DNA from: Terfezia claveryi
Lineage: Eukaryota; Ascomycota; Pezizomycetes; Pezizales; Pezizaceae
DNA length: 64,000 nucleotides
Direction: 5' to 3'
NCBI GenBank assembly: GCA_015179025.1
Contig: WHUX01000002.1
Coordinates: 186,001-250,000 of the forward strand
Of this stretch, positions 12,839-23,007 are shown piece by piece; the first letter of the stretch is position 1; every line of letters begins with the position of its first letter. The notes under the pieces are model-generated. The model saw nothing but the letters and a program-made list of their open reading frames with translations, searched no databases and was not told the DNA's origin. The translations under genes were made by a program, and so were the position numbers.

Positions 12839-14015
12839 CCCTCTTCGTTTTCTCATTTACAAGATTCGCCAAAACACGTGATGGAAGGCTGTTTTGAAGG
12901 TTAGGTGGCGTCAAACGAAACGTTGGAACGTAGCATGTGTCTCGGAAAGGGTTGGAGCGAACAAAGTTCATGGAACGGAAATAAACGTACGCAGTGGGCG
13001 TTAATATGTAACGTGATGTGGCATGATGGAAAAGGTAAGTAGTGTAGGCAGCGAAACGATAAAGGAAACCAAGATAGAGAGATTAAAGATGTATTTGTAT
13101 TATCTATGATTCCTGATATTCTATATATGCGTGGGTGGTATTAGTCTATCGCTAACTATCGCTATCGTGAACATGTGAAAAACTCTATGGCTAATATAAT
13201 ACTTTTGTGTAGTGAATTCGGAATAAACGTGAGGGTGATGATACACAACTGTGGAAGGGGCGGCATGCAGAAAAGCCCGCGGGTATCAGCAAGTGAACAA
13301 GAGCTAGTCTCGCAAGCGAGGACATTGCAGCACATGGAACCACTTTTTTGCGAACTCATTGCATAAACAAGTTTGTTTTCCTCCCAATTGGCAAGATCCG
13401 CGCTATACCCTTTAGCCCCATCTCCCTGTCCTACACCTTCCACAATTGCCCAAGCGCCTCATGATGCCTTTCCCTCTGTGATGCATAACGCTCTGCCGCC
13501 GTGAAAAGTGTGGAACGTCTTTGTCATAAGTCGTCCTCCTCCACCACTATCGAACGACATACACGTAAGCCCACACCCACAGCCGCGAGGACAGACACCG
13601 CGCATCCCATGACCTCCCTTTACCAGTGCTCTTTGCCCTTCGCCATTCCCGGCATTTCTCGGCCGGCAAATCTGCCAACCCATAGCTGATGCAGTCAAAC
13701 TAAAAAACATAAAAAAAATACAAGGCCTAGCTGCTGCTCCTGCCAGAGAGATATGAATAACAAGATAAAAGACAAGAAGCAATTAGCAATAACAATAAAG
13801 GTATCTCAGTAAAACTCCGGTTATCTTAGCAGTATAATTGACAATCCACAGCCTCCCCCCCCAAGTAGAAATTCGAGAGAACAAAGGAATTTGTAAAGTT
13901 TGAGGAAATAAAAATAAATGAGTGAACGCCTCCAACACAGAGACTCCTAAGCGAGATTCCGTAGCAAAGAAAAGATCAACTGGGAAAATTTCCTTAGTAA
14001 AATTCCGTTCCCACC

Positions 14016-14046
<31 letters not shown>

Positions 14047-14368
14047 AAATAACGAACACGGCACAAGGGAGTTGCAAGCAGGAAAATGCTAGCAAGGAGC
14101 GATTGAACGTGCCTGACATTCATCGTTTAGCTTCCCTTTTTGTGTATGCTCCATATCCTCAATTCCCTTCCCATTAAAGAAAATCATTGGTCGTAAACCC
14201 GTCGTAAAAATATTAATTAGCATAGCATACCATTTTGCGCCGTAAATGACTGGAAAGACGTCATTTGTCCGATCGTAAAGCCTGAGGAAAGAAATAGATA
14301 GAAAAAGAGAGGAAAAACATGGAAAAATACGGAAAAATACGGAAATTGGTAGGAAACTTCACATAGTC

Positions 14369-15976
14369 TCATCGTGAATACGTGCGGTGAAGCTTCGCAT
14401 CTGGGCCTGCATCGATACATGGACGCATATAGGTTGTATAATCGCTCCGTACGCTGTCCATACTCTTAGTAGACCGATCCGGAAACTGATATGTGGGATA
14501 TCCACACTTGTGGAGCCCAGCTAGTACACGTTTGGCGCCATTGATCTTAAGTTGCCATTTTTGCTTGCTTTCCTCACGTTGTAATTCCAAATTCTGGATC
14601 TCCTGGGGGGTGCTCCATCCGTGACCCCTCATCCTTTCAATCATGTATGTATATGCTTCTTCATCCTTCTGCATTCCAGATATCATCTGAGTAATAGTAT
14701 TCTCTGACATGGTCTCAATTGGCTTAGAGAGTTTTATTCCGGGCTTTGGTGATAGAGGATCTATACTTGGAACCGTGTAATCCTCTGGCCTGATTGGAGG
14801 GAGCGTGTTCAACGAGGTTTGTGAAGCAGTTGGCGCGCATGGTGACAGGAGAGGCGTTATTGTCGGTGGTTGAAGTGGTGATTGAACAACTCCGTTTGGT
14901 AGTGATTGCCTGGCAAGTTCTGGGAACACATCTGTCCCTGTGAAAGATGGCTTTGACCTGGGTGATTGGAGTGGAGAATACATAACTTGTCGTATATGAG
15001 GTGCCTCTGGAATCGGCAACTCAAACTCAAAATCGGGATTGGGTGGATTGGAGGAAGCTGAAGTGGTTGTATTGAGCGGCCAAAAGAAATCCGTATCTTC
15101 CGTAGGTGGCGTGTATGGAGGTATTTGTAAGGGTGGTAGATTGGGCATGGCTTGAGACCGTGGTGAGATGGGTGAGCTAGTCGCGCCCGACATCCTTCTC
15201 ATGAGATTATCTCTCAATTTCTGTGGGAACATTTTGCTGAGGAGAGTCGTTCGACGGCCTTTTGGTGTTATCAGTGACTGGGGTTTTATCACCGGGTTGA
15301 GAGATCCAAATGCTTCTGGGTCTAGGTCAAACTCCCCCCAATCCTCTTGAGGGTGTATGGTTGGAGAGGTTAAACTGTAGACTCGCTCACCCACTAAGCC
15401 CAGTACCATACAGTTAGCCTGAAGAAATGCAAATATATTGTCCTACGCAGTGTACTCACTATGTGATGGCGGGGTTGCGGGCATTGCAAATCGATAGTCG
15501 TGATGCTGTTGACGGCATGAATCCAGCCTTCCTTCAGATTGACCCCCAGACCCATTCAAGCCACCAGAAGCATGCAGTTTCTCAGACAACTCGATCGCCG
15601 CAGTTCGCTGAATCACGTCGTCCACGCCCAATCCCAAAGCTCGATAGTTTTCTAGACCGTCTGCGCATAGAGGGCCACAGCACTCGAAATCCTCATCCAG
15701 CCTAGCGGAGTCCATGGCGTACCATTGATTCTCTGTGGGTGTTGGTGGTACTGACATCACATCAGAGGTGTTAGGTATTGTCGGCAATGACCTGTTGCTG
15801 GCGAAGGATGAAATTGATGACGACGGTTGAAATGACTGCGTCGAAGTTGATGGTCTGGATGACTGATATGTTGAAATTGAGGGCCTGGATGAGTGTCGAG
15901 AGCCAATATATTGTAATTCGGACCTCCCACGCCGCTCAGAGAGGCTCGGTGTCACTGTTCTATGCAACAGAACCAT
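14369..15976 (-). CDS. Hypothetical Ser/Pro-rich protein
   Basis: Two exons, 15976-15460 and 15393-14369, encode 513 aa. The intron has a GTGAGT donor, and only the TTAG acceptor at 15394 keeps the frame (junction ..PPSH-M-GERV..). The N-terminal 150 residues are Ser/Arg-rich (SRHSSRPSISTYQSSRPS), suggesting phosphorylation and disorder. The centre is Pro-rich with many SP/TP sites. The C-terminal 110 residues look folded, with a charged helix (QKDEEAYTYMIERMRGHGW, then LQREESKQKWQLKINGAKRV). No signal peptide or membrane segment is seen. I do not recognise the family. The ordered C-terminus after a disordered body suggests a regulatory or scaffold protein, which is inference only. Confidence 0.65.
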
Positions 15977-16904
15977 GGTAGAAAGCTAACGCGGTTCGGG
16001 CGGCGTTGTTCAACACCAGAGCAGTGTTGATAACGAGGAGATAAGATGGAAGAACCCGACCCACAATTTGCGTTTGTGAGCCCAGATGATGTTCGTAACA
16101 GTCTTTTGGGCGAGGAGCAACAGCTCTATGCGGCCGTTATGTTAAACTGGGCTGATGGGTGAGGGGGAAAGATGCGAGAGCTGCAGAGTTGCGTGGCAGC
16201 AATGGAGAAACGGGGCGAGGGGTGCCTTCTTAGGTTAAAGTCGTGTGGCACAAGACCGTCTCTCCTCCAGCAATTGCTCCTGACTCTTTGTTTGACGAGC
16301 TTGAAAAATTTATTGGCCGTGCACCAACACGGCCACTCGCACAGTGTTTGAGGACCGAGCAGGCAGCTCCTTACGTTATGGCTAGATATCGGACGGAGTA
16401 GCGAATGGAGGTAAGGTGAAGCGGGTGTCGAGGGTTTGAGGAGGCAGGACTACGGTTGACGGTACTAAGTAGACAGAAACGAGAACCCGGGACATATTCA
16501 ATCAGTCAGCGAAACACAAGGCTGTGGAGTACTACCGGTAGGCCTCGTCCCATGGAGTGGGAGACCCAGCGGGAAGCTGGAGGAGCAGACTGCAGCAAGC
16601 AAGCCCATGCCGTCAAAAGCCAGGGAAGATGTCGCATTCGATGGGCTAATCTACCACCTACGCATACATATGCCAGCAGGGTATCCAGAACTCCTGCCGC
16701 AGTGATGCAAGCGATGCATTGCCTCACACACTCACGATTGCCACGTACCGCTACGGCTGGCTTTCGGGGCATTAGATGCAATTAGGGAATGCCGGTACTC
16801 AGTGCACGGAAACCGGGAAACTTTTGGGGGGACCCAGCGTTCATGGGTAACTGAAAAAAAAAAGCGAATTTGTCTGAGGGCTTAGGCAAGTGTGCAAATT
16901 TGAT

Positions 16905-16943
16905 GTGGAGGTGGTGGAGGTGGTGATGGTGGTGGTGGTGGTG
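16905..16943. repeat. GGT/GAT trinucleotide microsatellite
   Basis: About 13 imperfect GTG/GAG/ATG triplets in a row. Read on the minus strand it gives a run of His codons in a spurious ORF. Confidence 0.75.
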
Positions 16944-17285
16944 CATCTGTTGTATCTCCAGACCCATGTACAGCAAAACACACTCCAAGTACAGTACATG
17001 TACCGGTACAGAGCACTTCTAGGGCACAGCAGCACAGAATGATGACCGATTGCATTCGGGCGAATGGACGCGCTGTGCCTTTGCTTACAGCGCCTAAACC
17101 CACTTGGGCGCCCAAGAAGCGTGTACAGAAATAACTAGGCGCATACAAACTAAATTATCTGAAAAGGACGCAGCAGGGACCAGGCGGCACTAGACATAAA
17201 GTTGAGTCGTGCAGCACGCCGATACCAGGTCCCACTTGTTTTTCTGTTTTCCTGTCTCAGATCGGCACGAGACTCTCAGATCAAT

Positions 17286-17308
17286 GTCTGGTTGGCACAA
17301 CACCCTCC
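17286..17308. repeat. Dispersed short repeat, copy 2
   Basis: GTCTGGTTGGCACAACACCC followed by TCC, identical over more than 20 bases to the copy at 63080-63103. Confidence 0.55.
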
Positions 17309-17600
17309 TGTGGAGCTCAGATCACTCCATAGAAAATGACCAGTCAGGAATAGCCGTTGCCAAGTTGTATTTTTTTTCGGATTTCGTCTAGACTGGCCTA
17401 GGCAAAGTAAACTCTGTGCCCCCGTGATATTACCGACATCTGGAATGCCTGCCACTATAGAGCAGAGTAGTGTAATAATACCAGTGATGTGCCACTCGGA
17501 GAAAATTATGCAAGAGAAAACTTCAATTAAGTACGGATATAGGCGTATGTACAGCGACATGAACACGCCTGCACGCGAAGGCTAGCTATGGCAAACACTA

Positions 17601-19634
17601 TTAAGACCAATACTTGGCCCAGATATTTCGTTCCGTTTCACTGCCTTCCCACTGCATAGGTAGGTTGAAAAAGTCAGCCATCATCTCCTAAGTTAGAATT
17701 TCCTCTCTTCTAATAAGAGACGTGGGCAATTGAGTTCGTACCTCAAATTCGAGCTTTGTGATATCAAGAAATCCCTCATCAAGTGTGGGTTCCTTAAACC
17801 TCGATGCATATCCAGTGAATGCAAGCCTGGGTAGAATTTTTCGATTCTCTGGATTCACCTGATTATAATCACTCGTGAGTCAGGATTATTCATATTAGGC
17901 CTCGAGTCAAAGTAGGGTTGCGGTTTCCCTAATTGGATTTTCATATGAAGACAAGGATCTAGGGTGAAAAAACTCAATCAAAAAGCATAAAGAAAATGAT
18001 GTTGGAAGAAAAAAAAGAACAAGGAAGGGCCAATACATACAATATCACCACCAAAGGCACGAACGGCATCATTATGTTGACATATATGAGGGGGGGCTGT
18101 CAAATAGACGCAGCGTATCGGAATAGCACAATTCTTCGCTAGCCCTATCCAGCGTTTGCGAGTGTCAATGTCTGGATTGGTAGCGTCTATAAATATCATC
18201 AACATGTTTACTGAAGTGGAATTTAACAACACTCAGCGTACCAACAACAACGGATTTCTTCAACCCCAGGAACTCAACAGCAGCCTTAAGGCACTTCTCA
18301 CGTGTTTTGAGGGTATCCTGGTTCACTCGCTGATAGCCAAGGGGAGCGAGATAGCGCTTGACAAATGTTGACTTTCCTGCACCTGGTGATCCGACCAATA
18401 TGACAAGCTCAAGATCATTGACTTTGCTAAACTCTATAGCCACACCATAAAATACGTGTCAGCAGCCAGGCCCAACATATGTCAGTACCTAGCACTGTCT
18501 TATATCCCGGACTCCTTTCTGTGTTACTATTGCTGCAGTAGTATATGACAAGGGTTATCAACATCTTGATGTTGACAAAAAAGCAACAAAAACCCAAATG
18601 AGGAGGATCTCACTTACTGGTAGATAGTGCTGATGCAGGATCTGTCGGAGTTGCTAGTTCGATGGGATTGAATACATCTTTCACGGGTTTTGGCTGATGC
18701 CCAAGAAAGTATTCCTCTGGTGTATGGAATTTGATCCCAACATTGAATGCAAAGTATCTTTATTGATTACCCAATCAAGTGATTGCAGTTAGCGTAGGGA
18801 AACTTCAGGAGGATCAAGCCGTACCTATCACTTGCAGAGAAGTCGCCGTCTCTTCCCGCTGCATCCCCCACAAGGAGCGATTCTTCTTTATTCAATCCAT
18901 AAATATCTGTACCATAATCATCTACCATCTTATCCCACATGCCACTCCGAGGCTTTCGGTACTTGTCATTTTCCGTAGCGCCATAGAGCGTGAGTGGGAT
19001 GTCAAGAGCAGATAATATGGCTGAGACCTTAAGCTTAAATATGTTCAATTTTGGACCAGGCTTATCGAGCTTGATTCCACCCTGATTGGTGAATATAATC
19101 ACATTATATCTACACCGTATGGCCAACAATTAGGGTAATATTCCGGCAAGTATTCCGGAGAGGCACACTCGCCCTTCTGAATGTAGCTCCTTCAGTTTTG
19201 TCGGCACCACAGGGTCCCACCATGTCCAGTCAGACTCTGATTTCGCAAAAGTTGCCCCCGAACTGGTCTTAATAAGAGTAGAATCCTAGTATAAACTGAG
19301 ATTAATTTGGCGAACTCTGTGATAAGCCAGGGATTCCTACTAAATCAAAGGCTGCTATTTTGCGGGGCTTGGAGTAGATAGGTATGGTCTTGTTATCGTA
19401 GTTAGCCACAAGCAAAGACTTGTCTACGACTCTCCATGTTGTCTTCTCAGGTTCTTTCTGTGATAGAGGCTTAAAAAAGTTTGCGACAGTAGCACCTTTC
19501 AAAATGTACATTAGCTGCCGTAAACAATAGTAACTGGAGATTCTGGTAAATGCCGCCATACTTGTAGTGGTTGACAGTACTTTCCGCTTTAACGGCGGGG
19601 GAGAAATATTTCCAGCTCTACGTTTGTTGGACAT
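17601..19634 (-). CDS. PNK1: Polynucleotide 3'-phosphatase/5'-kinase
   Basis: DNA strand-break end-processing enzyme: HAD phosphatase then P-loop kinase, making 5'-phosphate and 3'-OH ends for ligation. Exons: 19634-19341, 19285-19173, 19109-18825, 18757-18614 (or -18618), optional 18532-18489, 18433-18242, 18186-18041, 17858-17742, 17687-17601; about 473 aa with the optional exon. Phosphatase motifs: KIAAFDL/DSTLIK (an intron splits the catalytic DxDST), VIIFTNQGG, KPRSGMW and GDAAGRDGDFSASD. Kinase: the P-loop GSPGAGKST, then NPDIDTRKRW and the C-terminal RLAFTGYASRFKEPTLDEGF. Intron 2 must use a GC donor (GG/GCGAGT) to give HSEG-YNVIIFTNQ. There is no FHA domain, as in S. pombe Pnk1. The extreme N-terminus could hide another short intron. 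Confidence 0.93.
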
Positions 19635-20031
19635 GTCTTTAAAACATGGACTGAATAAGAATGATTTGCTTCGTGATACTGTCTTGAAGGCAGGTGCGGC
19701 GCTGCGTTGAAATTATTCTGATGTGTGAGGGGATATTCGTCGCATATGTCTCGCTTATATAGGAATTTCTATTAGAAGAAATTGGAACAATCATCTCATG
19801 TCCCAACCGTGTAACGTTGAGGTCAAAATAAACGCGACTATCGGTACGCGTGGCAAGTCATGCAGTAGCGAGAACTTAACACATGACTCACACACACGTG
19901 AGTCACAGGATATATAGATATCGCCAACCAGACTGATGTAATTCTTCTGAGTACATGTACGAATTCAGCTACTATTTTTCAGTGAGACAAAATTAAGGTG
20001 CTTCATAGTACTAAAAGAGGCATAAACTTGA
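19635..20031. promoter_or_regulatory. Intergenic region upstream of PNK1
   Basis: About 400 bases containing the PNK1 promoter and the 3' end of SFM1. A cluster CACACACACGTGAGTCAC lies near 19890-19907 and could bind bHLH or bZIP factors (CACGTG and TGAGTCA overlap there). Function is inference. Confidence 0.4.
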
Positions 20032-21010
20032 TCAGAAATCAAAACTTTTATCTGCATCCTTCTTGATGAGTTCCACCATCCCCTAACAACAGTTTAGATT
20101 AGCATCAACAATGTAAGTAGCTATCTCAAACGTAAACAGCCTAGGCTTAGGATTATGGGTGAATATTTACCTCCGGCATGATAGGTTGCCCATTTTCACC
20201 TATAACATAGCGGAATGGCATCTCTGTAGATTCGTGCTTTGAGAGCTTCAGCTCTGGGAAGTCAACGTAGGGTATTTTATATAGCGGTACTATATAAAAT
20301 CAACTGAGCACTATTACTGATGTTATAAACAGGTCAGTGTTCGCCTACATTTGTCCTCTACAACCATCCTCGTAACCCTCACGGCGGTATCTGTGGTCAT
20401 CTGCTTGGGTCCGAGCCTCCTTCCCTGGTATCCATATTTCCTTAACTCTGAGGTGCGATCTACGCGCAGATGATGCTTAGCATGCCCCAACCTATGAAAT
20501 AGAACCGTAGGTTGATATACCTCTCGGAGGGTCATCGCCTATAGGTAAGCTGCGTTAGCACGATGCTCAGGTCTGTTCTCAACTACAATTAGATGCAGTG
20601 AATAACCTAGAATTCCTCCAAATACATAGGTGTCGAAATTCTCCCCATCTTCAGGTTTCAAATCCGTCTGTGCTGCTGGGTCAAGCAGGCATACCCTCTC
20701 GCTCTTGATCTCTGACAGCTGGGACACCTCGGTAGATGTCGCAATTAGGCGTCCCGATGCAGTGTGTTCATCCAGTCTGGCTGGAAGATTTCCTAACAAC
20801 GAGGTAGGTAGTGAAGTAAGATATAGTTTGCCACCGGTCTTTGCACATTCCGTGCTGATGGTGGCATACTCAAGCTGGCTCCATTCGCCCATTTCGGGCT
20901 CAAGGTCTGTGAAACTTATGAATTAGCCTTTGTGCTCAAGAGTAATATTTGGTGAGGAGGGAGGGCGCACGCTCTACTACATAATACTTTCCAGTACTAA
21001 TGGTTGACAT
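20032..21010 (-). CDS. SFM1: SPOUT protein-arginine methyltransferase Sfm1
   Basis: Six exons: 21010-20971, 20906-20607, 20538-20521, 20459-20349, 20289-20171, 20082-20032; 212 aa, against about 213 for yeast Sfm1. All junctions keep frame and rebuild family motifs: YYVVEHLEPEMGEWSQLEY, then VCLLDPAAQTDLKPEDGENF, GGILGDDPPRDRTSELRKYG (spanning an 18-nt exon), RRLGPKQMTTDTAVRVT, and PYVDFPELKLSKHESTEMPF, ending GENGQPIMPEGMVELIKKD. Sfm1 is a knotted SPOUT-fold enzyme that in yeast methylates an arginine of ribosomal protein Rps3; the trefoil knot region is the GGILGDDPP part. Confident assignment. Confidence 0.95.
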
Positions 21011-21226
21011 ATTATTGTGATTCGGTGTAAAAATTTGAAAGGCTGATGTTAGTTTTTTGGCCTGAAGATCTAGGAGAGCGCAAATGCAGGAAAGTTTTAT
21101 GACTGTGGAAACCAGTACACCTACTTCTTATCTAGGTGATTTAATTTCATTAAAGTATTGGCTTTCACATAAACAACAGGGCAATGTAAACTAAATAAAA
21201 TGGGCCTTACGGAGTACATACGGTAC

Positions 21227-21345
21227 TACAGTGGAGTACTCACCCCTGCATAAGCGGGCCTAAACGCTGTATATTGGAGAATTTTGTATGGCAAAGGAGT
21301 AAGACATACAGCATATTTATGCAGTGCATGAAACTTTTCTATGTA
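21227..21345. mobile_element. Tc1/mariner-type MITE, copy A of a head-to-head pair
   Basis: Starts TACAGTGGAGTACTC and ends ..AAACTTTTCTATGTA, with TA at both ends, about 119 bp. The terminal repeats are diverged (right end on the minus strand: TACATAGAAAAGTTTCATGC). Internally it has GCGGGCCTAAACGC and GGAGAATTTTGTATGG, which recur inverted in copy B. Confidence 0.6.
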
Positions 21346-21478
21346 CAGTGGCCCCAAAAATCATTCCCTGCATAAAAATGCATGGAATATCATACTCTGA
21401 ACCCATACAAAATTCTCCAACATGCAACGTTTGGGCCTCTGTATGCAGGGGAGGGTATGATTTCATTGGCCACCTGTA
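21344..21478. mobile_element. Tc1/mariner-type MITE, copy B of a head-to-head pair
   Basis: About 135 bp. Left end TACAGTGGCCCCAAAAATCA, right end on the minus strand TACAGGTGGCCAATGAAATC; both run into CCCTGCATA. The TA at 21344-21345 is shared with copy A. The internal CATACAAAATTCTCC and CGTTTGGGCCTCTG are the inverse of motifs in copy A, so the pair forms a roughly 50-bp-arm palindrome. Confidence 0.7.
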
Positions 21479-22417
21479 CCTATCATTAGTATAGTATTTC
21501 TGGCGGGGCATATAATGCTTTTGACTGCTCGTACTGGTGATTAAATAGAAGCCATGACTGCCTGTTGTACGGTGATCCCTCTGTTAAGTAAATTTGTGGT
21601 TATGTGCGGGTGTGGTCTGGTTACGCAATCTGAAAGGAACCAAAGCGGGGTTATTGCGGGGCAATGACATATTTGTACTAGAACCTAGGGATAGCAGCTT
21701 CACATACTAACAGACACGAAAGCAATTTCAGTTCACGGCCAAATAAAGGCCTAAATTAGCAAAAGAATCACATTTACTATTGAAAGGCAAGTTCGCGGAT
21801 CCAGAGAGGCAGTGGCCGTCGCGGTTATCATGTGAGACGGCTGTAGTCAAGCACTATGATGTAGGGATCGATAATCGAATGAGATAGTCAAGCCCGTGGT
21901 GTTTAAGATATATTAACAGTCCAAGCGAATCATTTATATCGTTGGTATCGAAACTTTGCAAAACGTTGTCCGCTACTCCGTAACTTACCTGCCATTGGTC
22001 CCTGACAAAATCTGATTGACAAGTCGTGTGACCATTGGACCTTCTCCTTGGAAGTGTGATCATCACCTTATAGCAGTACGTCTAATCACATCCACCTCAA
22101 CGTCAACGTTGTATTTGACGTCGGAAGGCAGCAAAACTACCCTGAATCCTCCGCCCTGAATTCGTCCGCCCTGCATCCTCCAACCTGGTTGGTTCTCTCC
22201 TGTTTCCTTGCTGCCCCTCTCCCCATTCCATTTACAGACGTTTTGTCTGGGATCACAATAAGAGCGAAGGCATACTAGCGGACTCTGTGCCCGTGTTGTG
22301 ATAAGCGGTAGCAAAGAAGCGATCACGACCATTCAAATACCCACGGACGGAAAGAGCTCTCTAACACATTTTGTGTCCCCTCAATTTCACATTACATCTC
22401 GCTTATCATCATACAAA

Positions 22418-23007
22418 ATGCTTCCCCACCAGAAGAACAAAGTCGATATCAACGTGAGTGCCTTTATGCTTACTGATTCATAAGAAGATGGGAAACAAAA
22501 CTATTCACGAATGGAATAACTAATTGGTATATTGAAACAACTAGTCTTTGTCCGAAGAAGAACAGAAGCTATTCCGGCTGTATGGGAAGTTGCCGTCAAG
22601 GAAAGACGTTCTAGGCCAGAAGCTCAAAGTAAGCTTCTCGGTCCATGAAGAGAAATAGCAATACTGATTCAATCCTTTAGGAACGCAAGTACTTCGACTC
22701 TGGTGACTATGCCCTCTCTAAAGCCGGCAAGGCCTCCGACGTTGGTGTGACAACCATTGGCTCGAAGCATCCTCTACCGGAGAATATTCCTCACTCCCAC
22801 AACCCCACAGGAACCACAATCACCACCGGCGGCACTGCCGCTTCACCAGCAAAAGAAAGCTCAGGCGTACATGCTAAGAGTCCCATGGGATCTCAGGAGC
22901 CCACCGAAGGAGAGGAAGAGATAGCTGCGGCACCGGCCGATGCTGCTGCCCCTGCCAGTCCAACTCAAGTCCCGCCCCGATGGCAAGGTGCATTTCCCGA
23001 TGCTTAG
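22418..23007 (+). CDS. IGO1: Endosulfine-family PP2A inhibitor Igo1
   Basis: Three exons, 22418-22453, 22545-22628 and 22681-23007, encode 148 aa. The conserved core is present: SLSEEEQKLFRLYGKLPSRK, then KLKERKYFDSGDYALSKAG with the invariant FDSGDY. Its Ser is the site that Greatwall/Rim15 kinase phosphorylates, turning the protein into an inhibitor of PP2A-Cdc55. In yeast Igo1/2 act downstream of TORC1-Rim15 to protect mRNAs and permit entry into quiescence; in other eukaryotes they act at mitotic entry. The C-terminal tail is low-complexity Ala/Pro/Thr, as usual. The 12-aa first exon ends at VDIN before a GTGAGT donor. Confidence 0.96.

Larger units (their letters stand above)
8712..14368. 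other. Gene-poor 5.6-kb intergenic stretch
   Basis: Only short unsupported ORFs on either strand. Contents that can be seen: a TA-flanked MITE at 9527-9633, many A/T-rich words, long poly-A and poly-T runs at 12738-12838, and an A-rich stretch near 14014-14046. A non-coding RNA or a diverged gene cannot be excluded. I found no tRNA-like A/B boxes. Confidence 0.5.
15977..17600. other. Intergenic region upstream of the hypothetical gene and downstream of PNK
   Basis: 1.6 kb with no supported gene. It holds a GGT-rich microsatellite at 16905-16943 and one copy of the dispersed short repeat at 17286-17308. Confidence 0.5.
21011..22417. other. Divergent intergenic region SFM1/IGO1 with two MITEs
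   Basis: Apart from the two elements at 21227-21478, no coding signal. The last 300 bases before 22418 presumably hold the IGO1 promoter and 5' UTR. Confidence 0.5.

Noticed and set aside
12467..12971. Minus-strand ORFs running through the poly-T and poly-A tracts (Phe/Lys runs)
   Set aside because: They exist only because homopolymers contain no stop codons; no motif or splice structure supports them.
16782..17148. His-rich and Pro-rich minus-strand ORFs
   Set aside because: Products of the GGT microsatellite read in different frames; they overlap each other and lack any domain.
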